From Sphingomonas paeninsulae (GTDB lineage: Bacteria > Pseudomonadota > Alphaproteobacteria > Sphingomonadales > Sphingomonadaceae), in NCBI RefSeq assembly GCF_003660165.1, contig NZ_CP032828.1, positions 558,001 through 622,000 of the forward strand: a stretch of 64,000 nucleotides of DNA, given 5' to 3'. This document shows positions 9,216 through 17,756 of this stretch, one piece after another. Numbering within the stretch: position 1 is the stretch's first letter; each line of letters begins with the position of its first letter. The notes under the pieces are model-generated. The model did not search any database and was not told where the DNA came from. It saw only the letters and a program-made list of their open reading frames with translations. Position numbers and translations under genes: made by a program.

Positions 9216-9273
9216 AATGACGCCGACAGCAACGGGCACAAACCAAGAGTATTGTGCCCGTTGCGGTTGGTGA

Positions 9274-9286
9274 CTAACCTAGTTAT
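9274..9286. promoter_or_regulatory. candidate operator (site B), CTAAC-CTA-GTTAT
   Basis: Nearly the same palindrome as site A, 51 bases before the synthetase ATG at 9337. TATATATAAG follows it directly and could be part of the promoter. Confidence 0.4.
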
Positions 9287-9336
9287 ATATAAGAGGCTCG
9301 ATGGCCTCGAGGCCGGCTCGACTGGGGAAGTTTTTA

Positions 9337-10857
9337 ATGTCCGTGTTTTCCGATCTGCTGAATGGCGTGCTGGCGATAGATCGCGAAGCCGATGTCATCG
9401 ATTACCAGGGGAAATGGTATAAATGGGGCGAGCTTGGCGACACGATCGAGGCGATCCGTGCGCAGCTTGCCAAGCTGGAGCTTGGGGAGGGAACGCGTGT
9501 CGGTGTGATGGTGCGCAACCGTCCGTCGCCATTTGCCGCTGTGCTGACTGCGGTTGCGGCCGATGCCTGCATGGTCTCGATCAACCCGCTTTATCCCGAC
9601 GAACGACTGGTTAAGGACATCGAGAGCCTGAACCTGCCGGTTGTGATCGGTGAAACGGCCGATCTGGAACGATCCGGTGTGCTCGATGCCTGCAAGGCGA
9701 CGGGTACTGCGGTGATTGAGCTTCCGGGCATATTGCAGGGCGCTTCGCTGCGTGCCGGGTTTGAGACGATCGGGCCGAATGTCGAGCGCGAGCAGCCCGG
9801 CGTCATTATCGAGATGCTGACCAGCGGCACGACCGGCGTGCCCAAGCGTATCCCGTTGAAGCGCAATGCCTTCGAGAAAAGCTTTGCCGGTGCACTGTCC
9901 TACGAAAAGGATCGGACCGAAGGTGAGGCTGCCAAGCTGCGGCCCGGCACGACCATCCTGTCGAACCCGATGACGCATATCGGCGGTCTGTGGGGCGCGC
10001 TGTCCTGTATCGCCGGTGGCCGCAAAGCCTGTTTGATGGAGAAATTCTCGGTCGAAAGCTGGCGCGACGCGATTGTGCGTCACAAGCCGAAAGTTGCGGG
10101 CGCGGTTCCGGCCGGGCTTCGTATGATCCTCGATGCCAATATTCCTAAGGAAGATCTGGCCAGTCTGGTCGCGCTGCGCACGGGTGCTGCACCGCTCGAT
10201 CATTCGGTCACGAGCGAATTCATGGAACGCTATGGCCTGCCGGTTTTGCAGAATTATGGCGCCACCGAATTCTCGGGCGCGGTTGCGGGTTGGGGCCTGA
10301 AAGAGTTTCACACGTTCTGGAAGGAAAAGCTCGGCAGCGTCGGTCGTTTCCAGCCGGGCGTGACCGGCCGTGTCGTTAATGCCGAGAGCGGCGAAGATAT
10401 GCCGCACGGCGAAGAAGGCGTGCTTGAAATGAAGGCAGCGCAATTTGCCAACGGTGGCGAGTGGCTTCGCACGACGGATCGTGCGATCATCGACGCCGAC
10501 GGGTTCCTGTTCATCAAGGGGCGCGCCGATCTCGCGATTATTCGTGGTGGTTTCAAAGTGCATCCCGACGATGTGAACAAGATTTATGAAGATCATCCGG
10601 CGATCCGCGAGGCGGTTACCGTCGGAATGCCGGATCGTCGCCTTGGCGCGGTGCCAATGACGGTACTGATTCTCAAGACGGGTGCCACGACGCCGACCGA
10701 GGCTGAACTGACTGCTTATGGCCGCGAACATTTGATGCCATATCAGGTGCCGGTGCGTTTCCTGATCGTCGATGATGTGCCGCGTACGCCGTCGATGAAA
10801 CCTGCTCTACCTGCGGTTCGCGAACTGTTCGCGACCGATGCTGCCGACGCGGCCTGA
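9337..10857 (+). CDS. acyl-CoA synthetase (AMP-forming)
   Basis: A 506-residue member of the class I adenylate-forming family, which joins a carboxylic acid to CoA with ATP. The P-loop-like motif 'TSGTTGVPKRIP' is present, followed by 'NYGATEFSG', the adenosine-ribose 'TTDRAIID' Asp, and the hinge 'FIKGRADLAIIRGGFKVHPDDV'. The C-terminal catalytic Lys lies in 'RTPSMKPAL'. I prefer the ATG at 9337, with GGGGA eight bases upstream. The ATG at 9301 would add 12 residues with a poorly placed AGAGG. It starts the chain for whatever acid this region degrades and is followed closely by a MaoC hydratase on the same strand. Confidence 0.88.
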   Translation: MSVFSDLLNGVLAIDREADVIDYQGKWYKWGELGDTIEAIRAQLAKLELGEGTRVGVMVRNRPSPFAAVLTAVAADACMVSINPLYPDERLVKDIESLNLPVVIGETADLERSGVLDACKATGTAVIELPGILQGASLRAGFETIGPNVEREQPGVIIEMLTSGTTGVPKRIPLKRNAFEKSFAGALSYEKDRTEGEAAKLRPGTTILSNPMTHIGGLWGALSCIAGGRKACLMEKFSVESWRDAIVRHKPKVAGAVPAGLRMILDANIPKEDLASLVALRTGAAPLDHSVTSEFMERYGLPVLQNYGATEFSGAVAGWGLKEFHTFWKEKLGSVGRFQPGVTGRVVNAESGEDMPHGEEGVLEMKAAQFANGGEWLRTTDRAIIDADGFLFIKGRADLAIIRGGFKVHPDDVNKIYEDHPAIREAVTVGMPDRRLGAVPMTVLILKTGATTPTEAELTAYGREHLMPYQVPVRFLIVDDVPRTPSMKPALPAVRELFATDAADAA

Positions 10858-10879
10858 ACCCCTTTTTCGGAGAGAACAC

Positions 10880-12178
10880 ATGGCGACTAAAAGCACCGAT
10901 ATTCTGCAGAGCGACGAGTGGCAGAAGGCAACCGAATACGCGATTACCGACGAGGATATCGAGCGTTCTAAACAGCTTGTCGGCTACTACGAGCCGTCGA
11001 AGATGCGCGAATATATCCAGACCGCGACGACCGACAATATTCGTAACTACGCGCATGGCTGTGGCGACGATAACCCGCTTTATTGCGACCCTGAATATGC
11101 CAAGGGCACACGCTGGGGCAGCGTAATTGCACCGGGTATGATGGCCGGCGTCATCAATTCGCCGATGCTTGGCGACCGCACTCCCGACGAGATCCGCGCG
11201 CTCAAGAAGTCGCTGTTCCGTGGCGTCCATGTGTTCGTTTCGGGTTCGACCTGGGACTGGTATCGGCCGGTATTTCCAGGCGACACGCTCTACAGCTTCA
11301 ACGGCGAGGAAAGCTGCGAGGTCAAGCAGTCCGAATTTGCTGGTCGTTCGGTGATTACCGTGCGCCGCGACGTGAAAGTCAACCAGCGCGGCGAAGTCGT
11401 TGCGGTGTACCGCATCCTGCGCGTGATGACCGAGCGCAAGACCGCCGCCAAAAAGGGCAAATATTCGGCGATCGAACCAGCGACCTATACCGACGAGGAC
11501 ATGGCCAAGATCGAACAGGTCTATGCCGCCGAGCAGGTACAGGGTGCGACCAAGCGCGACTTCGACAGTGTTAATGTCGGCGACAGCCTTGGCACGATGG
11601 CAAAGGGTCCGCTGACCGTTACCGATGTGATCTGCTACCATGCGGGCGGTTATGGTTTCGTGCCCTATGCGCCGACCGTTGGCCGTCTGGCTCACAAGAA
11701 CCGCAAGCGTATCGCGCCTTTCTACATCAAGAACGAATATGGCATTCCCGACGTCGCGCAGCGGCTTCACTGGGATCCAGTATGGGCGCAGGCGATCGGC
11801 AACCCGATGGCCTATGACTATGGCGTAATGCGCGAAAACTACTTCTTCCATTACCTGAGCGACTGGGCTGGCGACGATGCCGTGGTGCTTCACGTCAACG
11901 ACGAAATCCGCAAGTTCAACTATATGGGCGATACCCAGATGATCACCGCCGAGGTGACTGGAAAGCGTCAGGAGAACGGCCAGAACCTCGTCGATATCGT
12001 GGCGCGCTTCACCAACCAGCGTGGCGAAGAAACGGTCAAGGCGACTGCAACCATCGCTTTGCCAAGCGGCGGAAAGCCAGTGCTTTATCCCGACGTTCCC
12101 CGCGACCTCGCCGAAAAGGCAGCGGAGATGATGGCACGCCATTGGGAATTGAGCGCGCAGAAGAAGAACGACAAGTAA
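10880..12178 (+). CDS. double hot-dog MaoC-type acyl dehydratase
   Basis: A 432-residue protein with two hot-dog folds. The N-terminal half (about 25-185) is FAS1-like dehydratase ('NYAHGCGDDNPLYCDPEYA', 'SVIAPGMMAG'). The C-terminal half (about 240-420) is MaoC-like ('FDSVNVGDSLGT', 'DEIRKFNYMGDT', 'VDIVARFTNQRGEETVKA'). Such proteins hydrate 2-enoyl-CoA or dehydrate 3-hydroxyacyl-CoA. The double form is usual for bulky substrates such as steroid side chains. The open frame extends upstream, but GGAGA precedes the ATG at 10880 and homology begins there. It lies 22 bases after the synthetase, so it is likely co-transcribed. Confidence 0.85.
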   Translation: MATKSTDILQSDEWQKATEYAITDEDIERSKQLVGYYEPSKMREYIQTATTDNIRNYAHGCGDDNPLYCDPEYAKGTRWGSVIAPGMMAGVINSPMLGDRTPDEIRALKKSLFRGVHVFVSGSTWDWYRPVFPGDTLYSFNGEESCEVKQSEFAGRSVITVRRDVKVNQRGEVVAVYRILRVMTERKTAAKKGKYSAIEPATYTDEDMAKIEQVYAAEQVQGATKRDFDSVNVGDSLGTMAKGPLTVTDVICYHAGGYGFVPYAPTVGRLAHKNRKRIAPFYIKNEYGIPDVAQRLHWDPVWAQAIGNPMAYDYGVMRENYFFHYLSDWAGDDAVVLHVNDEIRKFNYMGDTQMITAEVTGKRQENGQNLVDIVARFTNQRGEETVKATATIALPSGGKPVLYPDVPRDLAEKAAEMMARHWELSAQKKNDK

Positions 12179-12200
12179 GCGATTGCGGCTTTCTGCACCA

Positions 12201-12253
12201 TGTCGGTCGAACGTGGCACGATCGCCATGTTCGACCGGCAGCGCGCCTTTTTT
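12201..12253 (+). terminator. strong hairpin with trailing T-run after the synthetase-hydratase pair
   Basis: Positions 12201-12217 pair with 12224-12240 (17 bp with two G-U pairs, 6-base loop). A run of six T follows at 12248-12253. The seven bases between stem and T-run make it atypical, but its place between two same-strand genes fits a terminator or attenuating hairpin. Confidence 0.5.
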
Positions 12254-12304
12254 CGGTCGCGCCAATCGATTTACTCGCGCACCTAATTCGAACCGGAGAC
12301 GAAC

Positions 12305-13447
12305 ATGCTCGACCTGTCCACCCGCACCGCCTTCAACGACGAACATGCGATGTTTCGCGATACCGTTCGGCATGTCTTCGATGCGGCGCTGATCCCCAAT
12401 CTCGAAAAGTTCGAGGAAGATGGCATCGTCAGTCGTGACTTCTGGCGCGCGTGTGGCGAAGCAGGGATGCTATGCCCGAATGTCGATGAGAAGTACGGCG
12501 GACTCGGCCTCGATTTCGGTTACAATGCCGTCATCGATGAGGAACTGGCCTATTCGGGGTCGTCGGCGGGGATCACGCTGCAAAACGATATTACGGCTGC
12601 ATATATCGAGGTTTACGGGTCAGAAGAGCAGAAGTTGAAATATTTGCCGGGCATGATCTCGGGCGAGATTATTTCGGCGATTGCGATGACCGAGCCGGGC
12701 GCGGGGTCCGATCTTCAGGGTATCCGCACCACCGCTCGCAAGGATGGTAATCATTACGTCATCAACGGCAGCAAGACCTATATCACGAACGGTCAGCTTT
12801 CCGATCTCATCATTGTTGTCGCCAAGACCGATCCAGATCTGGGTGCCAAGGGCACGTCACTGATCCTTGTCGATGCCGATACGCCGGGCTTTTCGCGCGG
12901 TCGCAACCTCGACAAGATCGGCCAGCACAGTGCTGATACGTCCGAAATGTTCTTCGAAGATGTCCGCGTGCCAATCACCAATTGTCTCGGTGCCGAAGGG
13001 CAGGGCTTCATTTATCTGATGAGCCAGTTGCCGCAGGAGCGCCTGTCCATCGCGGTGTCCTGTCAGGCATCGGCTCAGCGTGCATTCGACGAAGCGGTGA
13101 GCTTTACCAAGGATCGCAAGGCGTTTGGCAAGACCGTGTTCGAGTTTCAGAACACCAAATTCACGCTCGCCGATCTGAAAAGCCAGCTTCAGGTTGGCTG
13201 GGCGCACCTTGACTGGGCGATCGCGCGGCATATTCGCGGCGAACTGACGACTGCCGAAGCTTCGGCTGCGAAACAGTGGCATTCGGATATGCAGAACCGC
13301 ATCGTCGATGTCGCGCTGCAGCTTCATGGCGGTGCCGGTTACATGAATGAATATATGATCGCGCGGTTGTGGCGTGACGCCCGCGTGACGCGCATCTTTG
13401 GCGGTACGAACGAGATTATGAAGGAAGTGGTCAGCCGCTCGCTTTGA
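12305..13447 (+). CDS. acyl-CoA dehydrogenase, long-chain/isovaleryl-like
   Basis: A complete 380-residue acyl-CoA dehydrogenase. It has 'AIAMTEPGAGSDLQGIRTTA' (FAD/substrate loop), 'VINGSKTYITNG', 'RKAFGKTVFEFQNTKF' and C-terminal 'FGGTNEIMKEVV'. The usual C-terminal catalytic Glu is a Gly. Instead the sequence keeps 'LPQERL' with Glu245 in helix G, the position of the base in long-chain and isovaleryl-CoA dehydrogenases. It should therefore be active on long or 3-methyl-branched acyl-CoA. It follows a strong hairpin and likely has its own promoter. Confidence 0.9.
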   Translation: MLDLSTRTAFNDEHAMFRDTVRHVFDAALIPNLEKFEEDGIVSRDFWRACGEAGMLCPNVDEKYGGLGLDFGYNAVIDEELAYSGSSAGITLQNDITAAYIEVYGSEEQKLKYLPGMISGEIISAIAMTEPGAGSDLQGIRTTARKDGNHYVINGSKTYITNGQLSDLIIVVAKTDPDLGAKGTSLILVDADTPGFSRGRNLDKIGQHSADTSEMFFEDVRVPITNCLGAEGQGFIYLMSQLPQERLSIAVSCQASAQRAFDEAVSFTKDRKAFGKTVFEFQNTKFTLADLKSQLQVGWAHLDWAIARHIRGELTTAEASAAKQWHSDMQNRIVDVALQLHGGAGYMNEYMIARLWRDARVTRIFGGTNEIMKEVVSRSL

Positions 13448-13488
13448 GGGCTGACGGAGTGGGTGGCTGGTTGCCGCTCACTCCGACT

Positions 13489-14358
13489 TTATCGCGTGCG
13501 CGGTGTCGCTAGCAACGCTTCGATCGCAGTAACGAGCGCAAGCGGTTGTTCGATCATGATGTGGTGGTGCGCGCAGGGTATCGCGATGGGTGGTCCGCAT
13601 AATGGCGCGATTTCGGCGGCCATTGCGCGGCGCTCGGGCGTCATTACTTCGCTCTGGACGCCATAGATGACGTCGGTCGGAATGGGCACGCCGAACAACG
13701 CCTCACGATAGAATTCGCTATTCAGCGACGTCGCGGCATCCTCAGCGAACTTCCACGTCCAGCCTTCGTCCGTCTCACGCACAGAATGATGCGCGATATA
13801 GGCGAGCACCTCGGGGATCGGCCATTCGCCGGGCGGAATAAGGCGGAACCGCTCAATCGCGGCCTCACGTGTGGGATAAAGGCGAAGTGGCGGCACCGGG
13901 ATCTGGTGACCGACATCGGCTGCCGTCGGCAGCGCGGTATCGATGACGATCAGACGGCGCACCCGATCAGGCTCGGCGATCGAAGCCATGATGCAGCCGA
14001 TGGCTCCATAGCTGTGGGCGACGAGAGTGACCGGATCGAATCCACACGCGGCGGCCACGGCCATCACTTCACGGCCATGCTGGGCGCGGCTATAGGCAGG
14101 CCGGCGACCGCTATCGCCCATGCCCGACAGGTTGATCGCCGCGACGCGGTGGGTGCGGGCGAGCGACGGGGCGATGTGATCCCACCAGCGCGCGTGAGCC
14201 CTGAAGCCATGGATCAGGAGCAGGCCGGGCAGGTCAGTGGCCTTCAGATTCCAGCCCCGATAGACGATCGGTGCTCCTTCGACCTCGACGCCGCGTTCTT
14301 GCGCGGGAACCGCCCATTGTTCGGTCAGCCAATTCCTGATTGCGTCATCACCGGTCAT
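13489..14358 (-). CDS. alpha/beta hydrolase
   Basis: A 289-residue alpha/beta-hydrolase. It has the oxyanion loop 'LLLIHGFRAHARWWD' (about 47-60), nucleophile elbow 'AHSYGAIG' with Ser116, an acid in the C-terminal third, and catalytic His in 'CAHHHIMIEQP'. There is no signal peptide, so it acts in the cytoplasm. The ATG at 14358 shares ATGA with the stop of the MFS gene upstream, giving a two-gene operon and excluding the longer open frame. It probably hydrolyses an ester, a thioester or a C-C bond of a pathway intermediate; the reaction is not determined. Confidence 0.85.
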   Translation of the reverse strand: MTGDDAIRNWLTEQWAVPAQERGVEVEGAPIVYRGWNLKATDLPGLLLIHGFRAHARWWDHIAPSLARTHRVAAINLSGMGDSGRRPAYSRAQHGREVMAVAAACGFDPVTLVAHSYGAIGCIMASIAEPDRVRRLIVIDTALPTAADVGHQIPVPPLRLYPTREAAIERFRLIPPGEWPIPEVLAYIAHHSVRETDEGWTWKFAEDAATSLNSEFYREALFGVPIPTDVIYGVQSEVMTPERRAMAAEIAPLCGPPIAIPCAHHHIMIEQPLALVTAIEALLATPRTR

Positions 14359-15587
14359 GCAAGCGCCTCTTCTGTTTTTTGGGAGACGATTCCGGGCAAC
14401 GGCAGGGGAATCGACAGGATCAGGGATATGCACAGCGCGAAGGCCGAAACGAATATCGCGGTGGACACGCTGGTGGCTTCGGCGATGCTGCCCCAAAGTA
14501 GGCTTCCGATGGCGAGGCCACCAAAGGCGTGCATATGATACAGGGCAAGGCAACGCCCAACGACCGCATGGGGCGCGGCGATCTGGACGGTGACATTGAT
14601 GGATGACAGCACTGTCACCCAGGCAGATCCCGCAAGCGCCGCCGCCAGCAATGTCCAGCCGAGTGTTGGCGAGAGCGCAGCGCCCGCGGTCCCTGCCGCA
14701 TAAATGAAAGTTCCCATCGCAACGACACGCTCGGTGCCGAACTGGCGCCGCGCTCGCGTGGCGACCAGTGCCCCACCGATAGAGCCGATGCCGAACGTAC
14801 CGAGGATCAGTCCAAAATCCGACTGGTTGCCGTGCAGGATGTCGTGCGCGACCAGCGGCATCAGCGCCCATAGCCCCGCGCCCGACAGGCCGAATATCGC
14901 AGCACGGATCAGTGCGCAACGTACCGCCGGCGTGCCATAGGCTGCCACGACGCCAGTGCGGATTGCCGGAACCAGCCGTTCAGGCTGCGGGGCATGATCG
15001 AAATGTGGCTTCCAGCGCAGCAGGACGACGATGAGCGCGATATAGGAGCAGGTGTTGACCGTGAAGTTGGCGGCGGCGCCGAACAGCGCCATCAACGCGC
15101 CGCCGATTGCCGGACCGACGGATCGCGCCAGGTTGAAATTGATGCTGTTGAGCGCAACGGCTGCTGGCAAATCCTCGATCGGCACCTGCGCACGGATTGA
15201 CGCCTGCCACGATGGACCGTGCAGCGCGGTGCCGCAACCGACGACGAGCGTGCAGAGGAGGAGCACGGCAGGAACGACCTCGTCCATAAAAGTCAGCACC
15301 GCGAGCGTGGCGGAGGCGGCCAGCATGACGATCTGCGCGATCAGCATCACACGTCGGCGGTCGTAACTGTCGGCGACGGCACCCGAAAACAGCGCCAGCA
15401 GCATGATCGGCAGGGTTGCGGAGGACTGGACAAGCGCAACCATGCGTGGCGACCCGGTGAGCGTCGTCATCATCCACGCTGCACCCGTCGACTGAATCAC
15501 CGCACCAAAGTTAGAGATCAGCGTCGCCACCCAGATTGCGCGGAACACCGGTTGGCGAAATGGTGCCAATGCGCCCCCTTTCCGCAT
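14355..15587 (-). CDS. MFS transporter (EntS/MFS_3-like exporter)
   Basis: A 410-residue membrane protein with about 10-12 hydrophobic helices, starting 'MRKGGALAPFRQPVFRAIWVA' and carrying the MFS loop motif 'GAVADSYDRRRVML'. These features match the EntS-like transmembrane secretion effector group. I start at the ATG at 15587, which has GGGAGAAG upstream, instead of the GTG six codons earlier. The gene is divergent from the enoyl-CoA hydratase and shares with it a region holding operator-like site C. Cargo unknown. Confidence 0.85.
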   Translation of the reverse strand: MRKGGALAPFRQPVFRAIWVATLISNFGAVIQSTGAAWMMTTLTGSPRMVALVQSSATLPIMLLALFSGAVADSYDRRRVMLIAQIVMLAASATLAVLTFMDEVVPAVLLLCTLVVGCGTALHGPSWQASIRAQVPIEDLPAAVALNSINFNLARSVGPAIGGALMALFGAAANFTVNTCSYIALIVVLLRWKPHFDHAPQPERLVPAIRTGVVAAYGTPAVRCALIRAAIFGLSGAGLWALMPLVAHDILHGNQSDFGLILGTFGIGSIGGALVATRARRQFGTERVVAMGTFIYAAGTAGAALSPTLGWTLLAAALAGSAWVTVLSSINVTVQIAAPHAVVGRCLALYHMHAFGGLAIGSLLWGSIAEATSVSTAIFVSAFALCISLILSIPLPLPGIVSQKTEEALA

Positions 15588-15617
15588 TCTTTTCTTCTCC
15601 CTCACCCGGCGTGCTGG

Positions 15618-15630
15618 GCAACTACGTTAT
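15618..15630. promoter_or_regulatory. candidate operator (site C), GCAAC-TAC-GTTAT
   Basis: The third member of the CTAAC-N3-GTTAG family, with weaker outer bases. It lies in the 116-base gap between the divergent MFS and enoyl-CoA hydratase genes, where one regulator could act on both. Confidence 0.35.
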
Positions 15631-15703
15631 ACTTCTCCATAGATGGTGAGCAGGTGCTGTCAATTTTGCTTGAGCGGGACGGCTGGCTGGGCGAAAGGAA
15701 ATC

Positions 15704-16486
15704 ATGACTTACGAAAACATCCTGTACGAGATCGTCGATGACGTTGCCTTCATCCGGCTGAACGACCCGGCGACGTTGAACGCGGTATCATCCCAGATGG
15801 GCGAGGAACTGCTCGATGCATTGTGGCGCGGCGAAAGGGAGTCGCGGGCGATCCTGCTTGGCTCGGTCGGTCGCGGATTTTGCTCGGGTGCCAATCTGGC
15901 GGAGGGCGGCATCGATCTGAACGATCCCAACCGCGACATGGGTGGTCGCCTCGACGGTATCTTCCACCCGATCGTCTATCAGATGCGCGCGTCCGAAGTC
16001 CCTGTCGTTACGGCAATCCGTGGTCCGGCGGCGGGTGTGGGCTGTGGTATCGCACTGGCGGGCGACATGATCGTCGCCGGGACCAGCGGTTCCTTCATCA
16101 TGGCGTTCCGTAATGTCGGCCTCGCGTCGGACGGGGGCGCGTCCTATTTCCTGACCCGTGCCATCGGTCGTGTTCGCGCAATGGAAATGATGCTGCTCGG
16201 CAAGAAATTGCCAGCCGCGACGGCGCTTGAATGGGGCCTCATCAATCGCGTCGTTGCCGATGAGGAACTGGATGCTGCGGGCATGGAACTGGCAAAGCAG
16301 CTTGCCAAGGGTCCGCGCTCGCTCGGGATCATCAAGAAACTCGCCTGGGCTTCGCTCGACGCCAGTTTCGAGACCGTACTATCGAACGAGCGCGTGGCTC
16401 AGCGTGATTCCGGACGGACCGAGGACTTTATCGAAGGGGTTGCCGCATTCCGTGAGAAACGGTCGAGCGTGTTCAAGGGGCGCTAG
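15704..16486 (+). CDS. enoyl-CoA hydratase/isomerase family protein
   Basis: A 260-residue crotonase-fold enzyme. The two oxyanion-hole segments are visible as 'GRGFCSGANL' and 'GPAAGVGCGIAL'. The acidic catalytic position is Asp in 'NVGLASDGGASYFL', and the first Glu of true hydratases is not evident. That pattern fits PaaG-like isomerases or hydratases with one acid residue. The 3' end overlaps the convergent HIT gene by four bases. It is read away from the rest of the cluster under its own promoter, next to operator-like site C. Confidence 0.88.
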   Translation: MTYENILYEIVDDVAFIRLNDPATLNAVSSQMGEELLDALWRGERESRAILLGSVGRGFCSGANLAEGGIDLNDPNRDMGGRLDGIFHPIVYQMRASEVPVVTAIRGPAAGVGCGIALAGDMIVAGTSGSFIMAFRNVGLASDGGASYFLTRAIGRVRAMEMMLLGKKLPAATALEWGLINRVVADEELDAAGMELAKQLAKGPRSLGIIKKLAWASLDASFETVLSNERVAQRDSGRTEDFIEGVAAFREKRSSVFKGR

Positions 16487-16944
16487 GGTTTTGCCGCTGC
16501 AATGAATGGGCGGATCTCTGCGGCCAGTGCTGCGAGATCGGCTTGTTCCGCGCGGCGACCACCTTCCTCGTAATAGCTGAGGATGCCGAGGTTTTTGCCA
16601 GTCCAGCGCGGGACGATGTGGACGTGCAAGTGAAATACCGATTGCCCGGTATCACCGCCGTTGAACTGCGCAATGTGAAGGCCGTCGGGTTTCAGGGCGG
16701 TGCGCAAGCCGGTCGCCACGCGCTTCACCGTCGTCATTACCGCGCATAGCGCCGGGGGTTCGATTTCGAGGATATTGCGCGCGCGGGAAGTCTTGGAAAT
16801 GACGAGGCTGTGGCCTTTGCCCTGCGGATTGACGTCGAGAAACGCCAGCGTAGCATCGTCCTCCCATAACGTGTGATTCGGCAGTTTGCCCTGAAGGATA
16901 AGGGCAAAGACGTTGTTGTCCTCATAAACACCATCCAGGCTCAT
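16483..16944 (-). CDS. HIT family hydrolase
   Basis: A 153-residue histidine-triad protein. The triad 'HLHVHIVP' is near residue 105, and 'DDATLAFLDVNPQGKGHSLVI' is the usual N-terminal sheet and substrate loop. HIT proteins cleave nucleotide phosphoramidates, adenylates or dinucleoside polyphosphates in the cytoplasm. It overlaps the hydratase gene upstream by ATGA and is the last gene of a long minus-strand operon starting near 26233. It could clear acyl-adenylate by-products, but that is speculation. Confidence 0.9.
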   Translation of the reverse strand: MSLDGVYEDNNVFALILQGKLPNHTLWEDDATLAFLDVNPQGKGHSLVISKTSRARNILEIEPPALCAVMTTVKRVATGLRTALKPDGLHIAQFNGGDTGQSVFHLHVHIVPRWTGKNLGILSYYEEGGRRAEQADLAALAAEIRPFIAAAKP

Positions 16945-17756
16945 GCGCTGTTCCGTACACTGGCGGTCGCGGTCATATGGTCGTGACCCGCAGCGGAGCG
17001 GACGCGCAGGATTATCGCATCGCTCTCCCGTCGGCCGAGCAAGGTTAGCGGCGCATCCACGAACGCAGGGGCAACGGCGCGGAACGAGAAACTGGCGAGC
17101 GCATCGCGACCCAGTTCGCGATCGGCAAGATCGAGTAACAGGCTCGCCATCAACGGGCCGTGGACGACGAGGCCCGGATAGCCCTCTTCGCCGCTCGCAT
17201 AGGGCAGGTCGTAATGGATGCGGTGGCTGTTAAACGTCAGCGCCGAATAGCGGAAAAGCAGCGGTGCGGTAGGCATGATTTCGCGCTGCCAGTCCCAATG
17301 TTCCTCAGGTGCGGGAGCCGGGGCAGGGGCCGACGCCGCTCCGGGCGACGGTGCCGCGCGATAGACGATGGTTTGCTTTTCATCGACCACGAGCACGCCA
17401 TCTGCGCGCGTTTCATGGCCGACCGTTACGAACAACAATGTCCCGCTGCCGCCGGTCTTCTCGGTCGAATCCAGCACAGTGGATACGCGCTCGATTGTCG
17501 CCCCGACCGAAATTGGGGCATGGAAGTTGACGGCGCTGGATGCCCACATCCGACGTGGCAACGGGCTTTCGGGCATGAAGCCACCGCCACTCGCTGGGTG
17601 CCCATCGGGTCCGAGCGCGGCGGTCGGAGCCTCGGGTGTGCACAGGCACCAGTGGATACCCTGCGGCGCAGTCTCGCTGGGGTCACGATCGAACGTCGCG
17701 GCATAATGTTCGGCAAGCGCCGGGGTCAGCAGATCGGTACGCGTCTCGGTCGACAT
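16941..17756 (-). CDS. meh: mesaconyl-C4-CoA hydratase-like MaoC dehydratase
   Basis: A 271-residue double hot-dog protein. The N-terminal FAS1-dehydratase half includes 'HWCLCTPEAPTAALGPDGHP', 'PLPRRMWA' and 'APISVGATIERVST'. An Ala/Pro linker lies at 137-150. The C-terminal MaoC half contains 'FRYSALTFNSHRIHYD' and 'EGYPGLVVHGPL'. These are hallmarks of the mesaconyl-C4-CoA / itaconyl-CoA hydratase family, which makes (S)-citramalyl-CoA. The ATG at 17756 overlaps the stop of the methylsuccinyl-CoA dehydrogenase-like gene (TAATG). The neighbours supply the two steps before it. No citramalyl-CoA lyase is present in the window. Confidence 0.75.
   Translation of the reverse strand: MSTETRTDLLTPALAEHYAATFDRDPSETAPQGIHWCLCTPEAPTAALGPDGHPASGGGFMPESPLPRRMWASSAVNFHAPISVGATIERVSTVLDSTEKTGGSGTLLFVTVGHETRADGVLVVDEKQTIVYRAAPSPGAASAPAPAPAPEEHWDWQREIMPTAPLLFRYSALTFNSHRIHYDLPYASGEEGYPGLVVHGPLMASLLLDLADRELGRDALASFSFRAVAPAFVDAPLTLLGRRESDAIILRVRSAAGHDHMTATASVRNSA

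Noticed and set aside
10673-12373. 566-codon minus-strand frame opposite the MaoC dehydratase
   Set aside because: Long only because of high GC and codon bias of the real gene; no motif.
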